The notes under the pieces are model-generated. The model searched no databases and had not been told where the DNA came from. It saw nothing but the letters and a program-made list of their open reading frames with translations. From NCBI GenBank assembly GCA_021413965.1, contig JAIOPI010000024.1:22596-86595 (forward strand): DNA of 64,000 nucleotides, written 5' to 3'. The position numbers were made by a program, and so were the translations under genes. Source of the DNA: Lentisphaerota bacterium (GTDB lineage Bacteria > Verrucomicrobiota > Kiritimatiellia > UBA8416 > JAIOPI01). Of this stretch, positions 9,330 through 17,593 are shown in pieces. Within the stretch, counting starts at the first letter, position 1, and every line of letters starts with the position of its first letter.

Positions 9330-9797
9330 ATGGATGCCGAACGGCTGATCATCGACGGCAACAACCTGCTCCACGCCTGGCGCTCGCGGCGGGATCTGGC
9401 CCGCGATTTTCCGGCCGCGCGCATGGCCCTCGTGCGCCTGGTGGAACCGCTCGTCGGCGCCTCGACCAGCCAGCTCGTGGTCGTGTTCGATGGCACGGTC
9501 GGCGGACGCGACGAAGGGCTCAGCCACGGCCCCGTGGAAGTCATGTACGCCACCCGCGACGTCTCCGCTGACACGGTCATCGAGCGACGGGTGCGCGCGG
9601 CGGCTCGCCCGGGGGAATGCCTCGTGATCACCTCGGACCATGCCATCCGGCGGGCCTGCGAAGCCGCCGGCGCCAGCACCATGGGCTGCGAGCCTTTCCT
9701 CGACTGGGTGAAGGATCAAACCCGCACCCTGAACACCCGCGTGCGCGGCACCCAGCCACGCGGCGGCTCCAGGCTCGGCGACTACTTCCCCAAATAG
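9330..9797 (+). CDS. NYN (PIN-like) domain protein, YacP/Rae1-like putative ribonuclease
   Basis: 155 residues. The PIN-fold acidic residues are in place: I-I-D-G-N-N-L-L at the N-terminus, V-V-F-D-G, S-A-D-T-V-I-E and V-I-T-S-D-H-A-I-R. This is the YacP group, whose Bacillus member Rae1 cleaves mRNA on the ribosome. Ribonuclease activity is inferred from the family. The C-terminus is short, Arg/Gly-rich and ends in D-Y-F-P-K. It follows the BNR gene by 31 bases. Confidence 0.78.
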   Translation: MDAERLIIDGNNLLHAWRSRRDLARDFPAARMALVRLVEPLVGASTSQLVVVFDGTVGGRDEGLSHGPVEVMYATRDVSADTVIERRVRAAARPGECLVITSDHAIRRACEAAGASTMGCEPFLDWVKDQTRTLNTRVRGTQPRGGSRLGDYFPK

Positions 9798-9840
9798 CCG
9801 ACGGCAGCGCGAATTCCACCTGCAGGGAGGACTGGGCAAA

Positions 9841-10248
9841 ATGACGACGAACCGATTGCCGGGCATGGTTTTGCTCGTGGCGGGAATCCTGTTGCTGGCC
9901 AAGGCCATCTGGGCCGCGGCGCGCCCGCAGTCCGCCAGGCGTCTCGCGACCTGGTGGTCGGGCGCGGCGACCCGCGTCAACACGCTCACGGGCTGCATCT
10001 ATACGCTGGCGGCCGTGAGCCTTTGGGTGCTCGTCCTGCTGCACCAACCGCTCACCAACTGGGTGCTGACCGGACTGGGCGCGATCTTCGCCTGGTGGGC
10101 CGCCCTGTATTTCAAGCCGCCCGCCTTCCAGAAGGCCCTCGACACCCTGATCGTCAACCGCACGCCGGGCAGCGTGCGTGCACTGGCCATCCTGCTCGCC
10201 GTGCTCGCCCTGCTCTTCATCGGCATCGCCCTGCGCGAACTGCGCTGA
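9841..10248 (+). CDS. Small integral membrane protein, unknown
   Basis: 135 residues with four hydrophobic segments (about 8-26, 45-67, 72-90, 113-130) joined by short Arg-rich loops. An AGGGAGGA Shine-Dalgarno lies a few bases before the ATG. I do not recognise the family. It sits 43 bases after the NYN gene and is followed by a REP-like element, so it is probably the last gene of a short transcription unit. Confidence 0.65.
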   Translation: MTTNRLPGMVLLVAGILLLAKAIWAAARPQSARRLATWWSGAATRVNTLTGCIYTLAAVSLWVLVLLHQPLTNWVLTGLGAIFAWWAALYFKPPAFQKALDTLIVNRTPGSVRALAILLAVLALLFIGIALRELR

Positions 10249-10253
10249 CGGAA

Positions 10254-10304
10254 ACCGGCCGGGACGGCCGGCTCCGGAGCTTGGAGACGGCGGTCTCCGC
10301 CGTT
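10254..10304 (+). repeat. REP-like palindromic element, copy 1
   Basis: Two GC-rich palindromes in tandem: CCGGCCG-GGA-CGGCCGG and GGAGAC-CGGCG-GTCTCC. Both recur in inverted orientation at 41242..41306, with 22/22 and 22/23 identity over the two halves but a different spacer. Confidence 0.75.
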
Positions 10305-10400
10305 CACCTCCTCCCGTAACTGGCCCCTCGGGGCGCGCCCATTGCGCTTGCCTCCGGCGGCGCGGAGAGGCATGATTACCGGTTCACGAAGGGAGCATAT

Positions 10401-11051
10401 ATGCGTACACGAGGCACACTCCGTCGAGCCGTATGGATGATGGCGCTGGGCGCCGTCGCGCAACTGGCACTGGCGCAGACCGACACGCCGCAAACAAACC
10501 CCACACCCGAGACTTCAGGAGTCACCATGGCCACACCGCCGCCTGCCGCCAAGCCCGTCGTCGTGATCGAAACCTCCCAGGGCACCATCAAGGCCGAACT
10601 GTGGCCCGACAAGGCGCCCGCCACCGTGGCCAGTTTCCTCGGCTATGCCGGCGACCATTTCTACGACGGTACGATCTTCCACCGCGTCATCAACAACTTC
10701 ATGATCCAGGGCGGCGGCTTCACGGCCAGCATGAACCAGAAGCCGACCAAGGCCCCCGTGCGCAACGAGGCGCGCACCGACACGCCCAACGCGCGCGGCA
10801 CGCTCGCCATGGCCCGCACCGCCGTCGTAGACAGCGCCACCAGCCAGTTCTTCATCAACCTGGTCGACAACGGCTTCCTCAACCACCAGAGCGAATCGCC
10901 GCAGGGGTTTGGCTACTGCGTCTTCGGCAAGGTGACCGACGGCATGGACGTCGTGGACAAGATTGCCAAGGTGCAGACCGGAACCGTCAGCGGCTTCCAG
11001 GACGTGCCGCGCGAGGCGGTCGTGATCAAGAGCATACGCCTGGCCGACTGA
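10401..11051 (+). CDS. Secreted cyclophilin-type peptidyl-prolyl isomerase
   Basis: 216 residues. A signal peptide (to about residue 25, ending A-L-A-Q) and a Pro/Thr-rich spacer precede a bacterial cyclophilin domain (about 50-214). The catalytic core [14 protein letters not shown] and the substrate groove M-A-R-T...[10 protein letters not shown] are intact. It should catalyse cis-trans isomerisation of prolyl bonds during folding of exported proteins in the periplasm, like PpiA. An AAGGGAG Shine-Dalgarno lies upstream. The next gene starts five bases after the stop. Confidence 0.92.
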   Translation: MRTRGTLRRAVWMMALGAVAQLALAQTDTPQTNPTPETSGVTMATPPPAAKPVVVIETSQGTIKAELWPDKAPATVASFLGYAGDHFYDGTIFHRVINNFMIQGGGFTASMNQKPTKAPVRNEARTDTPNARGTLAMARTAVVDSATSQFFINLVDNGFLNHQSESPQGFGYCVFGKVTDGMDVVDKIAKVQTGTVSGFQDVPREAVVIKSIRLAD

Positions 11052-11056
11052 GGGGC

Positions 11057-12265
11057 ATGGACGCGGCACAGATCGACTTTCTTTATGTCGACATCGGCCG
11101 CGGTCACCCCTTTTATCTCGACGGGATTCGAACCTGCCTGAACCCCGCGCGGGAAGGCAGCGTGCGGGACGTGTTTGACGTCTGCCGGGGCCCTTCCGGC
11201 GCCCTGTGGCAGGTGGCGCGCTGGCTGTACGGGGCCGGGTCGTCGCGCGGCGGCGACCGTCCGCTCTATTCCCGGTTGCGCGCCAGGGCCGACTTTCGGC
11301 GTCCGGGACTGCTGCTGCGGCTGATGGGCCGGCCGGTGGCACGGGCGTACGGGCGCGCCACCAATGTCCTCGTCGTCTCGCATCCGCTGCTCGTCGCCAT
11401 GCTGGGCCACCATCCGCGCCTCGTGTACCAGCACGGTGAGCTGGCCGTGCCGCGCGAAGCCCTCGTCCCCGGCTCGCATACCGTGCTCGTGCCGGACGCG
11501 CGCGCCGCAGACGTCTTCCTGCAGGCTGGCTTCACCCGGGACCAGTTGGTGGTGACGGGCCTGTGCGTTGAACCGGACCTCGTACGCCGGGCCCCCAAGG
11601 CCTACCATGGCCGCGCCGTGCGCCTGGCGTCTGCCAGCCCGCTGACCGGCGCCTTCCTGTCCTCGGGAGCTGAGCCACGGCTGCACGTCCTGACGCTGGC
11701 GGAAGCCGCGTTGAGCGCCCTGGCCGCCGGCGGACACGCCGTGCTGCTCGCGCGGCAACGCGGGCAGTATCACGCCCAGGTCGAGCGCGCCTTCGGACTC
11801 CGCGGCCAGCAACTGGCTGTGATGGACGCGGAAGCCACCGACCTGCCGCTCCCCACCCACCCCGCGACCCTGTTCACCTACCGCACGCGCAGAGGAATTG
11901 AACGGGTAACCAACCGCTGCTTTCCGGCTTGGGATTACGTCTGCTCGCCGGCGCACGAGCGCAGCCACTGGGCGCTGGGCCTGGGGATGCCGCTCTTCGC
12001 ACTGGATCCGCCCATCGGATCGTTCGCGCCGCTGAACCGCGCACGGCTGCTGGCAGAAGGCGTGGCCGCCCCCCTCGCACCCGCCGCAGCTGCGACCTTC
12101 GGCCCGCAGCTCGCTGAGTGGCAGCGCGCCGGCGTGCTGTCGCGCATGGCCGCCGCCGGCTGGGATCGCTTCACGATCAATGGGTTTGCACGCTCGTCCG
12201 AGTTCCTGAAAAACGTGCTCGCGCGCACCGACGCATCCACCCACTCAAATGCCCAGGCTCGATAG
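11057..12265 (+). CDS. Putative GT-B fold glycosyltransferase-like protein
   Basis: 402 residues from ATG 11057, with a GAGGGG Shine-Dalgarno inside the end of the cyclophilin gene, so the two are co-transcribed. The N-terminus D-I-G-R-G-H-P-F-Y resembles the G-x-G-H nucleotide/acceptor loop of MurG and MGDG-synthase-like enzymes. A middle segment V-S-H-P-L-L-V-A-M...Y-Q-H-G-E-L has the look of a GT-B inter-domain region. The C-terminal half contains C-S-P-A-H-E-R-S-H-W-A-L-G-L-G-M-P-L-F-A, similar in place to a donor-binding region. Donor and acceptor are unknown. The last 21 bases overlap the convergent DUF4404-like gene. Confidence 0.55.
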   Translation: MDAAQIDFLYVDIGRGHPFYLDGIRTCLNPAREGSVRDVFDVCRGPSGALWQVARWLYGAGSSRGGDRPLYSRLRARADFRRPGLLLRLMGRPVARAYGRATNVLVVSHPLLVAMLGHHPRLVYQHGELAVPREALVPGSHTVLVPDARAADVFLQAGFTRDQLVVTGLCVEPDLVRRAPKAYHGRAVRLASASPLTGAFLSSGAEPRLHVLTLAEAALSALAAGGHAVLLARQRGQYHAQVERAFGLRGQQLAVMDAEATDLPLPTHPATLFTYRTRRGIERVTNRCFPAWDYVCSPAHERSHWALGLGMPLFALDPPIGSFAPLNRARLLAEGVAAPLAPAAAATFGPQLAEWQRAGVLSRMAAAGWDRFTINGFARSSEFLKNVLARTDASTHSNAQAR

Positions 12266-12577
12266 CACGTTGCAGAGGGAGTTAACGCTGTCGACCAGCT
12301 TGGGGTGCGAGGCCTCAAAGCCCTTGACCGAGGCGGCCAGGCCGTCCAGCGACAGCTGCTGCAGCTCCGCATTCGCCGGGGTGCGCGTCGATTCGTGCGT
12401 CGACAGCTCCGCGAAGCGGGTGATGCTTTCCGCCTGCTCGGGCTTGGCCATCGACAGTTTCGACACCTCCGTGCGCAAATCCGAAAACAGAACCGTCAGT
12501 TCCGCCTTCTTATCCTCCGGCACGGTGCTCAGGCTGCGGATGCGATGCTCCAACTTCGCTAACGTGTCATCAATCAT
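12245..12577 (-). CDS. DUF4404-like small helical protein
   Basis: 110 residues from ATG 12577. It is predicted mostly helical: D-D-T-L-A-K-L-E-H-R-I-R at the start, then Glu/Lys/Ser-rich amphipathic helices and a C-terminal S-H-P-K-L-V-D-S-V-N-S-L-C-N-V-L-S-S-L-G-I. That terminal pattern (H-P-x-L...N-x-L-x-x-L-x-x-x-G-I) matches DUF4404, whose function is unknown. A CAGGAAT stretch upstream can act as Shine-Dalgarno. An open frame extends to 12841 but would run into the end of the C10 peptidase gene, so the shorter start is preferred. Confidence 0.65.
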   Translation of the reverse strand: MIDDTLAKLEHRIRSLSTVPEDKKAELTVLFSDLRTEVSKLSMAKPEQAESITRFAELSTHESTRTPANAELQQLSLDGLAASVKGFEASHPKLVDSVNSLCNVLSSLGI

Positions 12578-12710
12578 AGCCGGGATTCCTGATTTAAGTT
12601 GTGCAAACACATCCACGCGATGCCAAACGGTGACGCTATTTTGAGCGGGAACGGACGGGAAGTCAACCGGGGGCGGCACGCGCCACGTACCGCGAGGAGC
12701 GTGGCGGTCG

Positions 12711-15059
12711 TCACGGCACGCTGACGCGGTAGAAGGCGGTCGACCAGACCGGCAGCGACGTGTCCGTGTAGGTGTTCTGCGGAGGCGTGGCGACCAGATT
12801 GCTGACCACCGGCTGGAACGCCATGCCCAGCCCCGTGGCACGCCAGAGCGTATAGGTCTTGCCCGCCACGGACGGCCAGCTCACCACCGGCTGGGCGACA
12901 TCCGCATCCACGCCGGCCACCGCGAGCCGGCTGGCGGCGCTCAGCGGATCCGTGCCGGCCACGAATTCGGACTGGTTGGCCAGGCCATCCTGATCGCTGT
13001 CGACCGTGGCCACGCCGCCGGTGGCGCTGCCGAAGTAGGCTTGCTCCCAGCCGTTCGCCAGGCCGTCGCCATCCACATCCAGTGCCGGATCCAGCGCCAC
13101 GGTGACGGACACAAACGGCGATGCCGCGCTCCAGGTCGCGCCGTCGTAGGCCTGCACGTCAAAGTGTTGCGTTCCCGACAGGCGCGTACCGACCTGATAG
13201 CGGGTTGACCCGGCGGCCAGATGGTCCGCCAGCACGCTCCACTGCAGCTGCTGGATGCCGTTGAGCGCCACGTTATCGAGCCAGAAGCCACCGTTGATTC
13301 CATAATGACTGCCACTGGAAAACGAGTAGAGGAACCGTATCGCCACCTCGCGACCCGCGTAGCCGCCAAGCGCCACGGACGCCGTGCGCCAGGTCGGATC
13401 CCACCCCGTATTCGTGAGATGCCGCAGCGTCGTCCACGTGACGCCCCGGTCTGTCGATATCTGCAGGTACATGTGATCCTGCACGAGGATGGCTTTGTAG
13501 TCGAACTGCAGCACCGTGGCGGCGGACGGCACCAGGACGTTGCGCATCGCCAGCGTGTAATCGCCGATCTCGGCCACCTTGCGGAAGCAGGTGCCACCGC
13601 TGCGCCCCGGCGATTCCACCTTCCACGCCGCGCTGTAGTCGGTCCACTCCTGCAGGTTGCTGGCGCTGTCGCTGAAGTTGGTGGCCACGAACCGGCCTTC
13701 ACGCACGCGGTAGTGGTCGACCTGGGACTGCCGCACGGCGGCCACGCTCCAGGCCAGGTCAATGAGCCCGCTCACATTCGTGGTGACGCCGACGGTCTGA
13801 AGCACGGGAATCAGCGCGGGCCACTGGCCGAAAATGGCGGCGGTCACGCTGCCTTCCGGTATGACCGAGGGCTGGTACCAGCCGTCGTTCTGCCCCGCCA
13901 GCCCGTAGTTGAGATGATAGTAATCGACTCCGGCATCCACGCTGAGCCCGTCCACGACGACCGCATGCCCGGGGATGGCACAGATGACGGGCCGGCCGGC
14001 GATCACCTCGTTGCGCAGCGTGCTGTCGAAGGCCGCCGCGTTGCCGGCGCGCTCGGTGAAGGTCCCACGCTCGTAGAAGAAGCAGCGGTTCATGGCGCGG
14101 GACAGCGCCTGCAGCGAGGCGCTTGAGCCGCCGTAGTTGAAGCTCCCGTAGTCCAGGTTCAAGGCCACGCCAAAGCGGTAAAGAATATCCGACACGGCGG
14201 TCACGGCCGCCTGCGGTTCCGTCCCCCATGGATTGTACTGCACCTGGGTGGCCGACCAGTTGAACGGATCGAGGAAGCGCGCGCCGAACGGGCCCGCGAT
14301 CAGATTCGTCGGATTCGTGTCGTCATCGGTATGCCCCCCGTCGCCGCGCGGCGGCCAGGCGAAAAAGCGGCCAACCTGTGCGGCCGCCACCGGCATGCAG
14401 CCCACCGGTGCGCGACCATCGTAGCCGGCCACAGGCGAGGGATCCGCCGGATAGAGCTCATTGAAGTGATTCCACTGGCTCCACTGCGTCTGCAGCATCG
14501 GCGCGACGACCACCGCCGACGCGCTCGCCTCGGGCGAACCGGGCTCCGTCGCCGCCGCCAGCTGCGTTTCCGATGCCAGTTCACGCCATTGCGACTGGTG
14601 ACGGGCAACTGCCGCGCGCACGGCCCCGGACTGGGCCGCCGAAAAACTGCCCTGCTTCAGGGCGGCGCGCCAGGAGGATGTCTCGCGGCTCAGCAGCGAA
14701 CGCAAGCCGTTGGGCCCTTTCCCCTCGAGTACGAGGTCGCCCTTCTCGCTGAAGGCCAGCACGGGCGGCAACCGGTCGTCAGCCCCCAGCACCAGATAGC
14801 CGTGCGGCACGAGGGATACGTGGTAGAGCAGCGCCGTCGTGGAGTCTCCGAAGGCCAGCGGCCTCACGCCGACGACCCGAACAGGCTCCGTGGCGCTGGC
14901 GAAAACGGCATTGCGGGCGATCCAGCGCTCGGCCACCTGACGGGCAACACCCGGGTTGATGGGCGCGGCCTGGACAAGGCCTGAAGACACCACGACACTG
15001 CACAGCACGACGCCAAGCAGACATGACGCGTCGTAAGAAAGTATTCCCATTCTTGGCAC
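12711..15059 (-). CDS. Secreted C10 (streptopain-like) cysteine peptidase with Ca-binding linker and C-terminal module
   Basis: 782 residues. A signal peptide (about 1-31) and an inhibitory propeptide (about 35-190, Spi-like) precede the C10 catalytic domain: nucleophile C221 in V-G-C-M-P-V-A-A-A-Q and H365 in P-G-H-A-V-V-V-D-G, as in SpeB/interpain. A jelly-roll/MAM-like domain follows (about 440-600), with F-W-L-D-N-V-A-L at its end. Then comes a D-V-D-G-D-G...D-S-D-Q-D-G calcium-binding linker (about 660-700) and a terminal beta domain ending F-Y-R-V-S-V-P. It should be an extracellular proteinase activated by propeptide removal. The C-terminal module resembles that of the FG-GAP protein at 986..4063. 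Confidence 0.88.
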   Translation of the reverse strand: MPRMGILSYDASCLLGVVLCSVVVSSGLVQAAPINPGVARQVAERWIARNAVFASATEPVRVVGVRPLAFGDSTTALLYHVSLVPHGYLVLGADDRLPPVLAFSEKGDLVLEGKGPNGLRSLLSRETSSWRAALKQGSFSAAQSGAVRAAVARHQSQWRELASETQLAAATEPGSPEASASAVVVAPMLQTQWSQWNHFNELYPADPSPVAGYDGRAPVGCMPVAAAQVGRFFAWPPRGDGGHTDDDTNPTNLIAGPFGARFLDPFNWSATQVQYNPWGTEPQAAVTAVSDILYRFGVALNLDYGSFNYGGSSASLQALSRAMNRCFFYERGTFTERAGNAAAFDSTLRNEVIAGRPVICAIPGHAVVVDGLSVDAGVDYYHLNYGLAGQNDGWYQPSVIPEGSVTAAIFGQWPALIPVLQTVGVTTNVSGLIDLAWSVAAVRQSQVDHYRVREGRFVATNFSDSASNLQEWTDYSAAWKVESPGRSGGTCFRKVAEIGDYTLAMRNVLVPSAATVLQFDYKAILVQDHMYLQISTDRGVTWTTLRHLTNTGWDPTWRTASVALGGYAGREVAIRFLYSFSSGSHYGINGGFWLDNVALNGIQQLQWSVLADHLAAGSTRYQVGTRLSGTQHFDVQAYDGATWSAASPFVSVTVALDPALDVDGDGLANGWEQAYFGSATGGVATVDSDQDGLANQSEFVAGTDPLSAASRLAVAGVDADVAQPVVSWPSVAGKTYTLWRATGLGMAFQPVVSNLVATPPQNTYTDTSLPVWSTAFYRVSVP

Positions 15060-15514
15060 GCCGTCATAATCAGCAAGTTCTACACCATACGAAGCTCAGG
15101 TGACTGTTTGGTATATAAAACACCAATCGGCGCGCTCCCCCCATGCCGCGGCGTCAGCACGCCAGTGCAGCACGAATGTCTGTTCTTTATCTATCTCGCT
15201 TACCATAAACATATTACAACCATTTAGACATCTCCCTTCACGACTCCACCGCCTCCGCTTTTATCGATTATAAGAAATATTTAACCTACAACCGCACTGC
15301 GGTATTGTCATTATTGACACATGTGATTGTAAAAAAGCATGACACGCCCGAAGGATGAAGGGAGGCGGCGGCCTCGGCGCGACACGGCTTTGGCTCGACA
15401 CCAACGCCGGTTCTGATACCCTGCGCGGGTCCACCATATGGACCGTGCTGGTGATCCCTCGAGATGTTCACCGGGCACGCACGTTGCAGAATTGTTTTCA
15501 TAGGGAGGCTATCC
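15060..15514. other. 455-base AT-rich intergenic region between the C10 peptidase and bcp
   Basis: Markedly richer in A+T than the rest of the window at 15080..15340. It holds a palindrome TGTCA-TTAT-TGACA (15306..15319) and another, GGTCCA-CCATA-TGGACC (around 15429..15445). I see no ORF and no RNA gene. It must contain the promoters of both divergent genes, but no candidate is convincing. Confidence 0.6.
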
Positions 15515-15982
15515 ATGTCGGCACTTAAGGCAGGTTCCAAGGCCCCGCGTTTCAGTCTGCCGGATCAATCGGGCAAGGCGATTTCGCTGTCCGGCTTCAA
15601 GGGCAAGAAACTGTTGATCTATTTTTACCCGAAGGCGGACACCCCCGGGTGCACGAAGCAGTCCTGCTCGGTGCGCGACAATCTCACGAGCCTGCGCGGC
15701 CGTGGCATCGAACCCGTCGGCATCAGCCCCGACAAACCCGCCGACCAGGAAAAGTTCGACAAGAAATTTACGCTCGGCTTTCCCCTGCTCGCCGATGAGG
15801 GGCATACCGTGGCCGAGGCCTACGGCGTGTGGGGTGAAAAATCCATGTACGGCAAAACCTACATGGGCATCATCCGTTCCGCGTTTCTGATCGACGAAAC
15901 CGGCAAGGTGCTGCAGGCCTGGTACAAGGTCAGCCCCGACGACACCGTGCCCAACGTGCTGAAGGCCATGGGCTCAACTTGA
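15515..15982 (+). CDS. bcp: Thioredoxin-dependent peroxiredoxin Bcp/PrxQ
   Basis: 155 residues from ATG 15515, with AGGGAGG seven bases upstream. The BCP signature F-Y-P-K-A-D-T-P-G-C-T-K-Q-S-C is complete, with peroxidatic C46 and resolving C51 (atypical 2-Cys, PrxQ type). No signal peptide, so a cytosolic peroxidase reducing H2O2 and organic hydroperoxides at the expense of thioredoxin. The long AT-rich 5' region suggests regulation but no OxyR or PerR box is recognisable. Confidence 0.95.
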   Translation: MSALKAGSKAPRFSLPDQSGKAISLSGFKGKKLLIYFYPKADTPGCTKQSCSVRDNLTSLRGRGIEPVGISPDKPADQEKFDKKFTLGFPLLADEGHTVAEAYGVWGEKSMYGKTYMGIIRSAFLIDETGKVLQAWYKVSPDDTVPNVLKAMGST

Positions 15983-15984
15983 TC

Positions 15985-16302
15985 ATGCCGCCGGGCGACC
16001 AACAGCTCCGACAGGCGCGCTTCTGGCGCAAGTTCATGCTGCTGACCCGCGGGCGCATTGAGGTGCGACGGGCGCTGGACATCATCATCGCCGAGGAGGC
16101 GGACGCCTCCCTCCAGCAGCAATGGCGCTCCTTGCGTGCCGCCGTGCTGGCTGGCCAACCCTTGAGCGAAGCGCTTGAGGCAGCGCCCGGGACGTTCTCC
16201 CGGGCCGTCCGCGAATTGGTCCGCAGCGCCGAGCAGAGCGGCGCGTGGGACGACATCCTGCCCCTGATCGCACAAGGGCTGGAAGACGGCACCTTCGATT
16301 GA
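15985..16302 (+). CDS. Orphan GspF/PilC-like cytoplasmic domain protein
   Basis: 105 residues from ATG 15985, two bases after the bcp stop (TTG 15979 is an in-frame alternative overlapping that stop). The pattern F-W-R-K-F-M-L-L...R-R-A-L-D-I-I...L-R-A-A-V-L-A-G-Q-P-L-S-E-A-L-E...V-R-S-A-E-Q-S-G-A-W-D-D-I-L is that of the first T2SS-F domain, the cytoplasmic six-helix bundle of GspF/PilC. A complete platform protein has two such domains and three membrane helices (about 400 residues). Here only one bundle is present and there is no membrane segment. No other secretion or pilus gene is nearby. Function unknown. Confidence 0.65.
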   Translation: MPPGDQQLRQARFWRKFMLLTRGRIEVRRALDIIIAEEADASLQQQWRSLRAAVLAGQPLSEALEAAPGTFSRAVRELVRSAEQSGAWDDILPLIAQGLEDGTFD

Positions 16303-16314
16303 ACGTGCGCACGC

Positions 16315-16343
16315 TTGCGCTTATCGCCATGTCGGGCTAGCGT
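16315..16343 (+). promoter_or_regulatory. Predicted promoter of the exbB-exbD-TPR-VWA operon
   Basis: TTGCGC (16315..16320), 17 bases, TAGCGT (16338..16343), followed by a leader of about 50 bases with AGGAG before ATG 16397. Confidence 0.4.
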
Positions 16344-16396
16344 AGGGCAGCGTGCGCGTCCGCCGGCACGCGAGTTGGCAACAGGAGACATGCCCC

Positions 16397-17146
16397 ATGA
16401 ATAGAAAGACGTCGAAAATTTGGTTTGCGGCCGTCGCCCTGCTCGCACTCGGCCTGGGAACGGCCGCCTTCGGCCAGGCCGCGACCGGGGATGCGGCGGT
16501 CACCACGCCCGTACTGACCTGGCGCGACATGTGGCGCTTCGGCGGCCCCCTGATGTACGTCCTCGCGTTCCTCTCGGTACTCGCCGTGGCGTTCATCACG
16601 TACTTCTTCATCGTGCTGCGCAAGGACCAGATTGCCCCCGACCCCCAACGGCGCGCCCTGATCGACACGCTGCGCCGCGGCGCCCGGGACGATGCCCGGC
16701 GCGTGTGCGAAGCCCGCCCCTGCCCGCTCTCGGCCATCTGCCTGGTGGCCCTGGACTACCTGCGCGACGCCCCGCAAGCCGATTCCGCCTTGCTCAAGGA
16801 CATCATGGAGGGAGAAGGCGCGCGCCAGGCCGATAACATCCAGGGGCAGACCCAGTACCTGCTCGACGTCGCCGTCGTGGCCCCCATGGTCGGCCTGCTC
16901 GGAACCGTCTTCGGCATGATTCAGGCCTTCAGCGTCATCGCCCTGGATATCGCGCGCGCCAAGCCCATCCTCCTGGCTGCCGGCGTCTCGCAGGCCTTGA
17001 TCACGACCGCCTTCGGCCTGATCATCGGCATTCCCGCCATGGCCTTCTTCGCCTACTTCCGCCGTCAATCGTCCAAGCTGGTGTCGCACTTGGAGTCGGC
17101 CGCGACCGAACTGCTGACCACCCTGCTGGGGAACAAGACGCCATGA
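16397..17146 (+). CDS. exbB: MotA/TolQ/ExbB proton-channel family protein
   Basis: 249 residues. A signal-sequence-like N-terminus (ending T-A-A-F-G-Q-A) precedes three transmembrane helices (about 52-75, 155-180, 200-222). The MotA/TolQ/ExbB core L-L-D-V-A-V-V-A-P-M-V-G-L-L-G-T-V-F-G-M-I-Q-A-F and the C-terminal I-T-T-A-F-G-L-I-I-G-I-P-A-M-A segment are typical. With ExbD it forms an inner-membrane channel that uses the proton gradient to drive a partner spanning the envelope. It is the first gene of a tight operon: exbD overlaps its stop by ATGA. Confidence 0.9.
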   Translation: MNRKTSKIWFAAVALLALGLGTAAFGQAATGDAAVTTPVLTWRDMWRFGGPLMYVLAFLSVLAVAFITYFFIVLRKDQIAPDPQRRALIDTLRRGARDDARRVCEARPCPLSAICLVALDYLRDAPQADSALLKDIMEGEGARQADNIQGQTQYLLDVAVVAPMVGLLGTVFGMIQAFSVIALDIARAKPILLAAGVSQALITTAFGLIIGIPAMAFFAYFRRQSSKLVSHLESAATELLTTLLGNKTP

Positions 17147-17589
17147 AATTCCGCAAGCGCCAGGGCGCCGGAGAACTGAGCTTCCAGATTGCGCCGATGA
17201 TCGATGTCGTGTTCCTGCTCCTGTGCTTCTTCGTCACCAGCCAGGTGTTCTCGCAGTGGGAATCCGAAATCGACATCAAGCTGCCGACGGCCGAAAGCGG
17301 GCAGACGCCGCAGCGGCTGCCGGGTGAGATCATCATCAACGTGCGCGCGGACGGGACGAAGGTCGTCAACAGCCAGGTCCTCGACCTGCCCCAGTTGCAG
17401 GCCTTGCTCAACCGCCTCGTCGGGTTGTTCCCCGGCCAACCCATTCTGATTCGCGCCGACAAGACCACGGCCTACGAGCACATCATCGGGGTGCTGGACA
17501 TGTGCCGGCAGGCGGACCTGTGGAATATCTCCTTTGCCACCAGCCAGACCGAGGCCCCGGCGGCGGATGGCGCAACCGATGGCGGGTAA
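17143..17589 (+). CDS. exbD: ExbD/TolR biopolymer transport protein
   Basis: 148 residues, single N-terminal membrane helix Q-I-A-P-M-I-D-V-V-F-L-L-L-C-F-F-V containing the conserved proton-carrying Asp of ExbD/TolR, then a periplasmic domain with I-I-I-N-V-R-A-D-G...I-R-A-D-K-T-T-A-Y-E-H-I-I-G-V-L-D. It overlaps exbB by four bases, so translation is probably coupled. Partner of the ExbB-like channel. Confidence 0.92.
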   Translation: MKFRKRQGAGELSFQIAPMIDVVFLLLCFFVTSQVFSQWESEIDIKLPTAESGQTPQRLPGEIIINVRADGTKVVNSQVLDLPQLQALLNRLVGLFPGQPILIRADKTTAYEHIIGVLDMCRQADLWNISFATSQTEAPAADGATDGG

Positions 17590-17593
17590 TGCC

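Noticed and set aside
10433..11056. Upstream extension of the glycosyltransferase-like gene
   Set aside because: It is a second frame of the cyclophilin gene; ATG 11057 has its own Shine-Dalgarno.
12578..12841. Extension of the DUF4404-like gene to 12841
   Set aside because: It would overlap the end of the C10 peptidase gene by 130 bases in another frame on the same strand and lacks a plausible start signal.
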